Source of the DNA: a virus
Length of the DNA stretch: 25,907 nucleotides
IMG/VR virus record: IMGVR_UViG_3300047177_000005
Location: 1-25,907 of that record
Reading direction: 5' to 3' (one strand)
The notes below the pieces were generated by a model, which was given only the letters and a program-made list of their open reading frames with translations, made no database searches and had not been told where the DNA came from. Shown piece by piece: positions 8,523 through 17,087 of the stretch; positions within the stretch are counted from its first letter, which is position 1, and each line of letters begins with the position of its first letter. Position numbers and translations under genes: made by a program.

Positions 8523-10469
8523 TCAGGTTCCGATGAGGCCGTGGCCGGTCGCGGCGAACAGAGCTTGCTCAAGCGCAAACACGCGCGAGGCAAGTTGCGC
8601 CAGCGTAGCCGTGTCGTAGTTCATCGTGCCCTTGTTCGGGACGTTCGTCGTGCCAGTGCCGGCAGTCCATCCAGTGTTGCGGGCGCCGACCACCTGCACG
8701 CTAGCAACCGAGTAGTGTCCGGTCGGGAGGTTGAGGCCGGCCGAGCTGTAGGCTAGCACCAGCGCCGTGCCGGAGTCATACCACTCTGTCTGGCCCGAAT
8801 ACTGGTTCCACTGCACGTAATGGCCGCCATCGCGGCTGGACGTGGTGAGCTTGTATGTGTTCCCGTCCGTGCTGGCCGTGGCCGGGTTCGGGCCGATCGT
8901 CAGATTGCCGGTGATGAGCTGGTTCGAGTTCGTCACCAGCCCGCCGGCACCGCCGAACTGCGTGCTGTCCCACCCGCTGTGATAGGTCCCGGTTGCTTCC
9001 CAGCCGAGAAGCTGGCCGGTGTTCATGATGCCGAAGAATGTGTCGCGCGTGATCGTCAGCCCGAGCGCGGTGTCAGCGGATTGCAGCGAAGTCGAGAGTT
9101 GCAGATAGCCGCCCTCGTAGCCGGGGCCGTCCATCTGGTAGCCGACAGCCTGGTAGACGTTGCCGGAAGCCACGAACTTGATGTGCAACGGGTTCGACGG
9201 CGAGACGGTGGAGAGCGTTTCGCCCATCGCCCGAAAGCCGTGGACAAACCCGTAGATGCCGCCGAACTGCGTGCTGTGCGGGCTGGGGCTATCAACGTGG
9301 ATAACCGCGCCACCGCCGATCGATGCCGGGGCCGCTGCGGGAGCCGGAGTGCCGGCGGGCGCATTCGTGGCCGCTGCGTTGTGGGCCGCGCTCGTGACCG
9401 CCGTGGGCGCGGTGACGTTTCGGCTATCGAGCGAGAAACCAATGCAGCCGCCCGCTCGGTAGCCGACCTGGGCATACGTGCAGTCGGACGTGTCGGCGCT
9501 GAAGCACTGGAATATCGTGGCCGGCGTGCCGGCGTTGGACGATGCGCCGGGACTTGCTTGATTGAAGAAGTTCAGGATGTAGCCGCTACGCCAGAAGTTC
9601 ACGTCCAGATTATTAAGGACCATGTCCTCTTCGTCGCAGTTCATTGCGCCCGAGACATTGCTTGGCACGTCCAGAACATAGACGTTGTTGTACTGATCGA
9701 CGTAGCTGGTCGCGACGATGCCGTTCCGCGCCCAGACCTGCGGCAGCAGCGGCTTGCCGACATAGGCCGCCATCAGGGCCGCGTTGGACGAGCCGTTCGG
9801 ATAACCGACGTTGACGGCAGAATACGTCACCACGTAGCCGCTATTGCCGACCGACGTGGAACCGGATGGGTTATCACAACCAGTGCGAACCGTAGCGGTG
9901 TCGGAACTAACAAAGGCTGAATAATTGAACGCCGTGCCGGGGTTCGAGAGATACTCGGTGCTGACGTTGAGGTTGTTTTGATAGGCGTAATTGTTGCCGC
10001 CGGGGCCGGTGCGGTCCTCGGTGAGCGTTTGGACGAGCGACCCGGCGCTTGCGTTTGAACCCGGCTGCGTCTGCGTGACCGCCACCCCGGCATAGTGCGT
10101 CGCGGCGTCCACCGAGGGCGACACCGAGGCCGTGCCGGTCGCGTTGATGGCCCCGACGATCTGCACACCCGCCGGCCCCAGCACGCCCGGCACCGTGAGG
10201 TTGCCGGTCATGGTGCCGCCGTAGTTCGACACCACCTGCGAAATCTGCGCCGGCTGCGCGCTCCCGGGCGCTGCAGCCACAACGTTAAACGCTCCGGTCA
10301 TCGTCACGCCGCCAGTCAGCGGCACCACCGCACCCAGGGCGGGCGCGCCGCCCTGCGCTATGACGTTCGCGAGGATCTCGGAGTAGTCCTGCTTCTGCGC
10401 AAAGTAGGAATTCCACTGCTCCGCCGTAGGAGACTGTCCGTATATCAGGCCGGGACTATTGCCGCTCAT
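8523..10469 (-). CDS. Tail fibre / receptor-binding protein
   Basis: A 648-residue product. The N-terminus ([19 protein letters not shown], then NSYFAQKQDY) is of the type seen in phage fibres. GGTMTGNLTV and TGNLTIG motifs are short beta-hairpin repeats common in fibre shafts. A long Ser/Thr/Asn-rich body follows, with an Ala/Pro-rich linker near residues 365-385 (NAPAGTPAPAAAPASIGGG). The C-terminal 50 residues (VVGARNTGWTAGTG, then ASRVFALEQALFAATGHGL) match a widespread fibre ending with a short coiled coil, probably for trimerisation. The ATG at 10469 overlaps the baseplate J stop (TGATG). The position, between baseplate J and DUF2612, is unusual. Confidence 0.75.
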   Translation of the reverse strand: MSGNSPGLIYGQSPTAEQWNSYFAQKQDYSEILANVIAQGGAPALGAVVPLTGGVTMTGAFNVVAAAPGSAQPAQISQVVSNYGGTMTGNLTVPGVLGPAGVQIVGAINATGTASVSPSVDAATHYAGVAVTQTQPGSNASAGSLVQTLTEDRTGPGGNNYAYQNNLNVSTEYLSNPGTAFNYSAFVSSDTATVRTGCDNPSGSTSVGNSGYVVTYSAVNVGYPNGSSNAALMAAYVGKPLLPQVWARNGIVATSYVDQYNNVYVLDVPSNVSGAMNCDEEDMVLNNLDVNFWRSGYILNFFNQASPGASSNAGTPATIFQCFSADTSDCTYAQVGYRAGGCIGFSLDSRNVTAPTAVTSAAHNAAATNAPAGTPAPAAAPASIGGGAVIHVDSPSPHSTQFGGIYGFVHGFRAMGETLSTVSPSNPLHIKFVASGNVYQAVGYQMDGPGYEGGYLQLSTSLQSADTALGLTITRDTFFGIMNTGQLLGWEATGTYHSGWDSTQFGGAGGLVTNSNQLITGNLTIGPNPATASTDGNTYKLTTSSRDGGHYVQWNQYSGQTEWYDSGTALVLAYSSAGLNLPTGHYSVASVQVVGARNTGWTAGTGTTNVPNKGTMNYDTATLAQLASRVFALEQALFAATGHGLIGT

Positions 10470-11896
10470 CAGTGCAAGCTCACTTTGATGTCAAGAGCGG
10501 ACGTGAAAGGGACCTGATTGATATTCACCGGCATGCCGGTCAGGCTGGGCGCCACCGCATAGAGCGTTCCGCTCGCCACTGTCTGCGTAATGCCGAGCGT
10601 GTAGGTTCCGGTCCCGCCCGTGCCAGATCCGAGCGCAGTGATGTAGGTTCCGTCAGCAACGGTTGATCCCGTCACCGCCTGCCCAACCGCGAGCGTTCCC
10701 GACGCGACAGCGGAAACCGTCATCGTGGTGCCAGAAATGGAGGCGGTAAACGTCGCGGCGGGCGAATTGGCCGAGCCGATCGCAAGCGAGTATATCTGCG
10801 CCCAGGCGCCGATCGTCGCGATGTTTGCATAGTAGCGCGAGGCCAGTATCTCGGCGCCGATGCCGGCAGCCGCTCCGCTATCCTCGCCGGCAAAGGATTG
10901 CAGGATCGCGGCTTGCACAAGCGCCGCCGCATTCGACGGAACGCCAGAACTGTTCAGGATCGATACGGCAAAGTAGATCGTGAGCGGCGCGGGCGTTTCA
11001 TAGGTGACAGCGTAGCTCGGATAAGGCGACGTGTAGCCGGCGCTGGTGTCATAGACCGTGACTGTCGTGTTTCCGTTGTAGGCACAGCCCGGCGGCTTCT
11101 TCGTCCAGATGGCCTGCGCGACGGCGGCAGACTCTCCGCCGACTACCGCGACATAGATCGAATTTGCCGCAAGCGTCACGCCGCCGATCGTGGCCGGCGA
11201 AGCGGAGTCGTTTTCTGTCACGTAGCAGTTCAGGACGCCGGGCACCGCGAGCACGGCGCCCTTAATCGCCGGCAGCACGCCGACTGCGTTCTGCTCTACA
11301 GATGCCTGGCGCCGCAACTCGAATGCCGTCCGCGTCTCCGTGTTTGTGCCAACCACACCCGAGACGCACGTCACCGAATCCCAACCCGGTATCGCTTGGT
11401 AGATCGACACATCATCCGTGCCGGGGACGGCGATCGGCCCATTGGTCTGCGCGGAAAAAGACAAAACCACATAGCCGAGGCCGGTTATTGTCCCGGCGGC
11501 CGTGCAGGAATAGAGATTGCCCGATGCGTCCTGGATCAGCGCGCCGACACCTATTGTCAGTCCTGTCAGCCCGTTGCACTGCACCTGCAACACTGTCGGC
11601 TCTGCGCCGTTGCGCGTGATGAAGTAGATTCGAGCAATGCCGTCCTGCATGCGTCCCGCAGCGTAGGCGGGATCGACCTGATTGCAGTAATAGCAGAACA
11701 GATCATACATAATGCCGATGACCGCCGTCTGGCTGGTCATTAGCTGACCCTGCGGCGTGTTCAACGCGAGGTTCAGATTGCCGCCAAGGGCCGCGTTGTA
11801 GTCGGCTTGCACGCCCGTCAGGATTGCGGATTGCGTAGGGGCGGTGAAACCGTTGGCGCCGAATGTCGGAACGGGGACGGAGGAACTGTAGCTCAC
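10469..11896 (-). CDS. Baseplate J-like protein
   Basis: A 475-residue product of the baseplate J/gp47 family, which forms the arm of the baseplate wedge. Typical features are an N-terminal helix ([20 protein letters not shown]), the [15 protein letters not shown] segment, a central beta domain, and the [23 protein letters not shown] helix with [11 protein letters not shown] before it. Residues about 384-446 carry an inserted beta-rich module ([13 protein letters not shown]...[12 protein letters not shown]) that is not part of the usual family and recurs in two other virion proteins here. The GTG start at 11896 lies four bases after the gp25-like stop. Wedge, spike and hub genes are directly upstream. 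Confidence 0.9.
   Translation of the reverse strand: MSYSSSVPVPTFGANGFTAPTQSAILTGVQADYNAALGGNLNLALNTPQGQLMTSQTAVIGIMYDLFCYYCNQVDPAYAAGRMQDGIARIYFITRNGAEPTVLQVQCNGLTGLTIGVGALIQDASGNLYSCTAAGTITGLGYVVLSFSAQTNGPIAVPGTDDVSIYQAIPGWDSVTCVSGVVGTNTETRTAFELRRQASVEQNAVGVLPAIKGAVLAVPGVLNCYVTENDSASPATIGGVTLAANSIYVAVVGGESAAVAQAIWTKKPPGCAYNGNTTVTVYDTSAGYTSPYPSYAVTYETPAPLTIYFAVSILNSSGVPSNAAALVQAAILQSFAGEDSGAAAGIGAEILASRYYANIATIGAWAQIYSLAIGSANSPAATFTASISGTTMTVSAVASGTLAVGQAVTGSTVADGTYITALGSGTGGTGTYTLGITQTVASGTLYAVAPSLTGMPVNINQVPFTSALDIKVSLH
10560..10745 (-). repeat. Shared beta-rich repeat module, baseplate J copy
   Basis: The segment encodes about 62 residues: [20 protein letters not shown], then a [20 protein letters not shown] stretch, then [10 protein letters not shown]. 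It is the same module as in the tailspike and cement genes. It sits near the C-terminus of baseplate J, before the final strands ([18 protein letters not shown]). Confidence 0.75.
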
Positions 11897-11900
11897 GACA

Positions 11901-12254
11901 TCAGAACCCGGCCGTTGTCGTCACGCCATTGATATCTGTCACCTGCACCTGGCCCGACACCTTCCGTCCCTCGATGGACGAGATGTAGACCGCAGCGCTT
12001 GCCGCGTTCGGAGCTGACATGGCCGCCGCCACAAGCTGCGATTTCAGGAATTGGATCGGCGGCGTAAGACCCAGCATTTGGCCGAAATACTGCACGCCGA
12101 GCGTTGTGTCGTAGTAGACTTCACCCGCGAACGTGCGGCACGCGCAGGCGGCGTCCTGAGCGGTGGCGTATGGAGTGGATGTGATCGCGAGGTTGCCGAG
12201 GGCGTCTAGCGTGAGATCCCAGAGCGTCCTGTCGAGAAGTAGCGACTGGCTCAT
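11901..12254 (-). CDS. gp25-like baseplate wedge protein
   Basis: A 117-residue product. It starts [20 protein letters not shown], followed by a [21 protein letters not shown] segment and [10 protein letters not shown], the layout of the GpW/gp25 wedge family in phages of this type. It ends with a predicted beta hairpin ([21 protein letters not shown]). In related baseplates this protein joins the inner baseplate to baseplate J, which is encoded next. The ATG at 12254 overlaps the spike stop (TGATG). Confidence 0.8.
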   Translation of the reverse strand: MSQSLLLDRTLWDLTLDALGNLAITSTPYATAQDAACACRTFAGEVYYDTTLGVQYFGQMLGLTPPIQFLKSQLVAAAMSAPNAASAAVYISSIEGRKVSGQVQVTDINGVTTTAGF

Positions 12255-12892
12255 CAGATCGGCATTCCCGTGTTGCCGGTTCCGGTCTGCACGCCACCAT
12301 GCTCGTGCGTATGCACATCCGTCCCGGCGAATACGCCATCGCCCGTGCCCATCGTGGTGCCGCTGATCGTCAAGTTTCCGGTCACCGCCACCGTCGTCGC
12401 TTGCAATCCGATCGTGCCGGGAGAGACGATGTTGATTCCGCCGGATGAGAACTGCACATATTGCGTAGGAACGGCGTTAAGCATGCCGCCGAAATAGATG
12501 CCGTCCGCTCGGTCGTGCCGCCTGAACGAGCCGGGGTTCGATTGTACGCCGGCCGCTTTCACGGATGAAATGTCCCGACTGCAATAGGCTGCCATGCCGA
12601 TGTCGCCAACGGCAGGGTCGAGAATGACCGCGTTCGCGCCACCCTGCATGCGGAAGTAGATCAGATTGTAGATCGTGCCGTGCGGCGTCGCATTTCCCTG
12701 ACCGTCGATCTGGTTGACGAGCGGCTGCACCGCCACGACGCCGGCCTTTGCAAGCGCGCCGGCACTCGTGACCGAAACAACTTTTACTAGGTCTGCGGTG
12801 TTCGTCTCGGCGAGCATTTGGCGGACCAGGAAGGAGGTGGCGTTGAATGCGCCATTGCCGTCCGTGATGTCCTGTTGGCCCGTGCCGCTCAT
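12254..12892 (-). CDS. Baseplate spike protein, Gp138-like, with histidine tip
   Basis: A 212-residue product. The N-terminal region (residues about 15-120) looks like the Gp138 OB-fold: VVAVQPLVNQIDGQGNATP, then RMQGGANAVILDPAVGDIGM, then SRDISSVK. A repetitive beta stretch follows (GLQATTVAVTGNLTISGTTM), forming the spike shaft. The tip has His194, His196 and His198 in VHTHEHGGV. In Mu gp45-type spikes an HxH motif binds an iron ion at the membrane-piercing tip; the same role is inferred here. I chose the ATG at 12892 (ATGA overlap with the hub stop) over a longer frame to 13009. Confidence 0.88.
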   Translation of the reverse strand: MSGTGQQDITDGNGAFNATSFLVRQMLAETNTADLVKVVSVTSAGALAKAGVVAVQPLVNQIDGQGNATPHGTIYNLIYFRMQGGANAVILDPAVGDIGMAAYCSRDISSVKAAGVQSNPGSFRRHDRADGIYFGGMLNAVPTQYVQFSSGGINIVSPGTIGLQATTVAVTGNLTISGTTMGTGDGVFAGTDVHTHEHGGVQTGTGNTGMPI

Positions 12893-13773
12893 GCGCCATT
12901 GCTCGCGGCGTATTGCGGGCTGACAAGCCGCACGGAGCTTTTCCAAGCACCGCCAGGCGTGATGCTTTCCAGATCGTGCGTCAGTCCATACACCTGCCAA
13001 GTTCCGCACGCTTGCGGCAGGCTACTCTGAACTTGCACCTTGCCGCCGAACGTGATCGACGGATTGTAAAGCACTTCGATGTCAATGCCGTTCGCTGTGT
13101 ATGTCGGATAGCCGATCAGGCCCGTCGACGGCGATATGAGCGGAACAGCGCCACCCTTACTGCCGTTCTTCGGCCATATGTAGAGCGTGTTCGCGTCGAT
13201 ATCGAGATTGATCCCGGCATGCTGCGCGACGTTCTTCGCCTGCTGCAGCGCCGTGCCAGAAAGATAGGAGTTCGACAGCACAACACCCGACACGCCGGAG
13301 TTTTGAAAAGCGAGGCCCATCTGCGTGGCAAGCGATGCCATGATAACCGCGACATCAGCCGCGCCCGTGTAGCTGGACGGCGCCACCGGAGTGACGGCCG
13401 CCGTCAGCCCGGTCTGGCCAGACACCACGAACGGCACCTCCGGCATCTGCCGAAAGTCCGTCCACGCCTGATAGATCGTGCCCTCAAACACGAGACCCAG
13501 CGCTGACCCGACGTTGCCGGCGAACACTGAGACTGAGTTCTTCTGATCGGTCGTCACCAGCATTCCAAGCGTGGAAAGATCGTTCATCGTGGATAGCGTC
13601 ATGCCGTAGACGCGCAGATCGAGCGCGCCCCAGGACGCGCCGCCGTTTTTCGTGATCACCGCCGAGCACCGCAGCCCCGACAATGTAAGCGTGTTCTTCC
13701 CGCCCTCCGCAAAAACGCCCGTAGCCCGCGTGAAAGTCACGTCTATTGCGCGCTGGACGAATGAACCGCTCAT
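12889..13773 (-). CDS. Baseplate hub protein (gp44/gpD-like)
   Basis: A 294-residue product in the position of the hub, directly before the spike. It begins with a beta-rich domain (RAIDVTFTRATGVFAEGG, then LRCSAVITKNGGASWG, LDLRVYGM), includes FEGTIYQAWTDFRQMPEVPF and an AKNVAQHAGINLDIDANTLY segment, and ends with WQVYGLTHDLESITPGGAW. These are the recurring elements of hub proteins in phages with DUF3383/DUF3277 tails. The hub forms the ring on which the spike trimer sits. The ATG overlaps the plug stop (ATGA). Confidence 0.8.
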   Translation of the reverse strand: MSGSFVQRAIDVTFTRATGVFAEGGKNTLTLSGLRCSAVITKNGGASWGALDLRVYGMTLSTMNDLSTLGMLVTTDQKNSVSVFAGNVGSALGLVFEGTIYQAWTDFRQMPEVPFVVSGQTGLTAAVTPVAPSSYTGAADVAVIMASLATQMGLAFQNSGVSGVVLSNSYLSGTALQQAKNVAQHAGINLDIDANTLYIWPKNGSKGGAVPLISPSTGLIGYPTYTANGIDIEVLYNPSITFGGKVQVQSSLPQACGTWQVYGLTHDLESITPGGAWKSSVRLVSPQYAASNGA

Positions 13774-14075
13774 GCCAAATCGCTCGGTTCAAGCCACATC
13801 AGCACGAACTGCGATCCCAGGCCGGTGTAATACGGATCTTCGCCCTGCAGCGTCGTATCATAGAATGCGAGATCGCCAGCGAATCCGAAGTAGCTGGATC
13901 GCACGATCAAATTCGCGTCGAGGCAGATTACACCGCCGATCACCTGCGTTCCTGATAACAGAACGTCGATGAAAAGCCCGGTTGACTTTTGATAGACGTT
14001 CAGAGCGCAGCTCTGGGTGCCTAATAAGACAGCAACAGTCTGCGACGGAACAGCGTTGAGTGGGATCACCTGCAT
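13770..14075 (-). CDS. Baseplate plug protein (Pam3 gp18-like)
   Basis: A 101-residue product. It begins MQVIPLNAVPSQTVAVLLG and continues CALNVYQKSTGLFIDVLLSG, a pattern I associate with the small plug protein described in the Pam3 cyanophage baseplate. The GDLAFYDTTLQGEDPYYTGL stretch before the end also fits. I prefer the ATG at 14075, one base after the previous stop, because the family starts close to the IPL motif; a GTG at 14102 would add nine residues. Neither start has a clear ribosome-binding site, so translational coupling is likely. It lies between the Dit-like protein and the hub. Confidence 0.75.
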   Translation of the reverse strand: MQVIPLNAVPSQTVAVLLGTQSCALNVYQKSTGLFIDVLLSGTQVIGGVICLDANLIVRSSYFGFAGDLAFYDTTLQGEDPYYTGLGSQFVLMWLEPSDLA

Positions 14076-14076
14076 G

Positions 14077-14943
14077 TCAGATGGCAATCGGGTTTGAGCC
14101 ACCCAGGCCGGTTGTCGCCGGACCTGGCGCAGCAGCGCCGCCGCCGAAGGCTCCCCCTATACTGCCCCCCGCGCCGTTCGTAACGGCTCCCGCGGCCCCG
14201 CTCGCCGCCGAAGCGCCTACGTTGCCCGCTGCCGCTGCAACACCGCTGCTGACGGCCGCAGACTGCGCCGCCGTGGGGGCTGTTGGCTGCACCGTGCCGC
14301 CGCTCTGCGGCGAGGCTCCGTTCGCCGCCTTCGTGGCTGTAAACGTCCCGGTCGCGGAGACACGCACCTCTTCAAGCCAAATCTCTACCAGGATCAGCGT
14401 CGCGCCGTTTTTCGCGGTGCGGCGGTAGTCGTAGTGGATGATATTGTAGCCGGAGTATGTCGCCTCGGGCGTGACCGCGTTGAACAGCGTGAGTGAGTTT
14501 GCTGCCGCCTCGACCGAAGCGAGAAAGGCAGTCCGGTTGGCCTGCGCATCGTCTACGCCAGACAGCGCCGCTCCGATCGCGCCACCGGAAGTTAGCGACG
14601 AGAAAATTGAGCCTACGCCAGAGGATGCGAATGTGATCCGCACGTCGGCGGGGAGTTGCACTTTGTTGTAGCTGTCAAATCCGCCCTTTTCGACAGGATA
14701 ATCCGAAATCTTGCTTTCGCGTCGATGGTCAACAGAGATGACGGAATCGCCGACGATGGCCGGGGCGCCGGCGGTAGTGAAGAGACCCCACTGCGGCCCT
14801 AGCATCGATCTTGCCAGGGATGTGGCGTCTGCCGTCAGCAGCACGGCGCTTTCGATAATCGTGCCGGCCCCGACCATTGGCGGCACGCCTGGCGCGACCG
14901 GGACATTGGCCACGGCAGGAACCGCGATGGTCTGTAGGGGCAT
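14077..14943 (-). CDS. Dit-like baseplate/tail protein
   Basis: A 288-residue product. Residues about 60-110 contain SVISVDHRRESKISDYPVEK, then GGFDSYNKVQLPADVRITF, the signature of the Dit-like phage tail protein N-terminal domain. The central part (NIIHYDYRRTAKNGATLILV, then EIWLEEVRV) completes the fold. The last 80 residues are almost only Ala, Gly, Pro, Ser and Thr, so probably a flexible tail. It directly follows the tape measure, as expected for the protein that closes the distal end of the tail tube. Confidence 0.8.
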   Translation of the reverse strand: MPLQTIAVPAVANVPVAPGVPPMVGAGTIIESAVLLTADATSLARSMLGPQWGLFTTAGAPAIVGDSVISVDHRRESKISDYPVEKGGFDSYNKVQLPADVRITFASSGVGSIFSSLTSGGAIGAALSGVDDAQANRTAFLASVEAAANSLTLFNAVTPEATYSGYNIIHYDYRRTAKNGATLILVEIWLEEVRVSATGTFTATKAANGASPQSGGTVQPTAPTAAQSAAVSSGVAAAAGNVGASAASGAAGAVTNGAGGSIGGAFGGGAAAPGPATTGLGGSNPIAI

Positions 14944-14958
14944 TCGTGGCGCCCCTAA

Positions 14959-17085
14959 TCACGCGAGCGCGTAATTTGCCTGACTCGCGAAAACCAGATG
15001 CTCTTTGAGCGCGCCACCCAAGCCACGCGCCACGCCACGCGCGTCGGTCGCCTGGGTCTGGACGCTGATCGGGCCGTTAAGATGGACCTCGGAGCTGCTG
15101 CTGTTGGACGTGTGCGAGACGTTGCCGCGAGCGTGCATCGCCAGCTTGGCGCCGCCGTGTTTCACATCGCCCGCCGGATGGCGACCGAGACCTGCCATGC
15201 GAGACGACGGCAGCCCAGCGAACCGATCGGCGTATTGCTGATGCGCACCAAGCCAGCGCTCCAGCGAAGCCGCGCCGCCGGTTTCGTAGCCGTGGAAGAA
15301 CTCTCGCGCCGCGTCGCGCGCCGAGTGAGCGCCGCGCACGGCTTGGAGGGTCCGGCCATACTTGGTCTGCAGCTCGTGGAGCAGAAACCCGTAGTTGGCC
15401 GCATCCGAACTCGGGTCCAGCTTGCGCTCCTTTGCCCAAGCCTCGAATGCCACCCGGCGCGGCCCCGTCCATTGCGCCCAACCGAAGCCGCCGCGCGAGC
15501 CGGGAACCGCCGGGTTGCGCTCGTTGATGCCCTTCAAGCCGCTTTCCGCTTGGAGGTTGCTGACGATCCCGGCCGCCTGCTCCCGTGTCAGGCCAAGGTC
15601 GCGCATGAGCATGTCGCGGATGCCGGCTGCGCGGGCGTCGCCAGCGGCCGGAAGAGTGCCGCCCATGCCGCTGACGGGCGCCCTGGACCCGCCGCCACCG
15701 GCCGCGGGCACGTCTTGGGTATAGGATGCCGGGGTAGCGCGCAGGCCGCCGCCAGACGACGCAGGGCGCCCCCCTCGCAGCACCGTCCCGAGCGTCATTC
15801 CGAGTGCGCGGTGAAGCCAGTCGCCCAGAACCCCGCCGGGACCACTGCTGCTGCGCCCGAACAGCCACTTTTCAAACCGGCTCAGAAAGTCGTCACCAGA
15901 TCGCCCGCTGAGGAACTCGTCGTTCTTTTTCTTGCTGAAATCTGGGTCTTCCCCGCCGGCGGCTCCGGTCGCCAGCAGCGGCAGAAGTTTCGTGAGCAAC
16001 CCCAGCAAGCCGCCGACCGCTCCACCGCCAGCGCCGCCAAGCGTCAGCATCCCGGCCGCAAGCCGAAGGTTCGCCATCACTGCCAGGAACTTTGCGCCAA
16101 GCCACAGCGCAAACAGCGTCTCCGTGACCCTGATCCAGCCGCCGAGATGGGTGATAACGCCGGCGGTGCCTGACATGAAATCATGCAGGCCCTTCTGGAC
16201 TGCGGCCCAGTCAATCGCCTTGATCCAGCCGACGAACTTTTCAAGCTCAGCGCTGATGTTCTGCGCGAGCCAGTCTTTGTTCTTTTTCAGCCAGTCGTCG
16301 AGCTGCGCCAGGAGCTTCGATATCTCAGGCGAGAGGTTGTTCAGGATCGTGCGAAAGAGTTGGTCAATTTGCTGTCGGATATCCTGTAGCTGCGCGATCA
16401 AACCCTGCGCGCGGCCGGCATCGGCATCGGTTGGACTGACCTTCGCTTTTTCGGCCAGCAACTTTGCGACCGCGGCGCGGCCCTGTTCCAAGAGCGTGAT
16501 CGTGCCCGGATCGAGACCGAGCGCTCGGCCGAACGCTTGCGCGCGCGCCGGGTCCATTCCTTTGAACTTGTCGGCCAAGTCCAGAAGGATGTCGCCGAGC
16601 GGCCTGAGGTGGCCTTGGGCATCAGAGATGGAGACGTTCAACGCGCGGAAATACTGGATGACGCTGCTTTGACCAGTCAAAGCGAACTGCTGAAACTGCT
16701 GCGTCAAGCTATCAAACGAACTAGCCGTTGCGCCCGCGCTGCCGCCAACGCTCTCGGCGGCCTTTTCCCACGCCGATAGCTGCTGTGTCGACATATCGAG
16801 GTTATGCGCCAGCCGCCCCGTCGCCGCGTCGCTAAGCGTTATGTCGCGGATAAATTCCGCCAGTCCGCGCCCAGCCGTGAACGTCGCAAACAGCGCAATC
16901 GCTTCGTTGCGAAGGCGCTTGAAGAACTCCGCCGCCTGGCGCCCAGATGCTTCGATCTGCTTGGCCGCGGCGTTCGCGTCTTCCTTCGTTTTCCGAAGAT
17001 CGGCGCTTGCCTGCTTGGAGCCGGACGTGAACCGGCTTGCGTCCAGACCCAGCGTGACCACAAGCGCATCAACAATCGAGGCCAC
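14959..17085 (-). CDS. Tail tape measure protein with tail-lysozyme domain
   Basis: A 708-residue product. The N-terminal half is helical: SGSKQASADLRKTKEDANAA, then EASGRQAAEFFKRLRNEAIA, followed by coiled-coil regions to about residue 300. Residues 320-375 are hydrophobic (LFALWLGAKFLAVMANL, then GGLLGLLTKLLPLLATG), possible membrane-inserting segments. Residues about 480-627 look like the phage tail lysozyme domain: LGLTREQAAGIVSNLQAESG with a probable catalytic Glu, GGFGWAQWTGPRR, and AREFFHGYE. This part probably cuts peptidoglycan during DNA entry. The GTG start at 17085 has AAGGA about nine bases upstream. It follows the tail chaperone pair, the standard order. The protein length is set by the tail length, so the tail is fairly short. 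Confidence 0.9.
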   Translation of the reverse strand: MASIVDALVVTLGLDASRFTSGSKQASADLRKTKEDANAAAKQIEASGRQAAEFFKRLRNEAIALFATFTAGRGLAEFIRDITLSDAATGRLAHNLDMSTQQLSAWEKAAESVGGSAGATASSFDSLTQQFQQFALTGQSSVIQYFRALNVSISDAQGHLRPLGDILLDLADKFKGMDPARAQAFGRALGLDPGTITLLEQGRAAVAKLLAEKAKVSPTDADAGRAQGLIAQLQDIRQQIDQLFRTILNNLSPEISKLLAQLDDWLKKNKDWLAQNISAELEKFVGWIKAIDWAAVQKGLHDFMSGTAGVITHLGGWIRVTETLFALWLGAKFLAVMANLRLAAGMLTLGGAGGGAVGGLLGLLTKLLPLLATGAAGGEDPDFSKKKNDEFLSGRSGDDFLSRFEKWLFGRSSSGPGGVLGDWLHRALGMTLGTVLRGGRPASSGGGLRATPASYTQDVPAAGGGGSRAPVSGMGGTLPAAGDARAAGIRDMLMRDLGLTREQAAGIVSNLQAESGLKGINERNPAVPGSRGGFGWAQWTGPRRVAFEAWAKERKLDPSSDAANYGFLLHELQTKYGRTLQAVRGAHSARDAAREFFHGYETGGAASLERWLGAHQQYADRFAGLPSSRMAGLGRHPAGDVKHGGAKLAMHARGNVSHTSNSSSSEVHLNGPISVQTQATDARGVARGLGGALKEHLVFASQANYALA

Positions 17086-17087
17086 AG

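Noticed and set aside
8820-9920. Plus-strand open frame of 366 codons opposite the fibre gene
   Set aside because: Arg/Val/Ala-rich shadow frame without a ribosome-binding site or family match.
14998-16173. Plus-strand open frame of 391 codons opposite the tape measure
   Set aside because: No recognisable domain, while the minus strand encodes a clear tail-lysozyme domain there.
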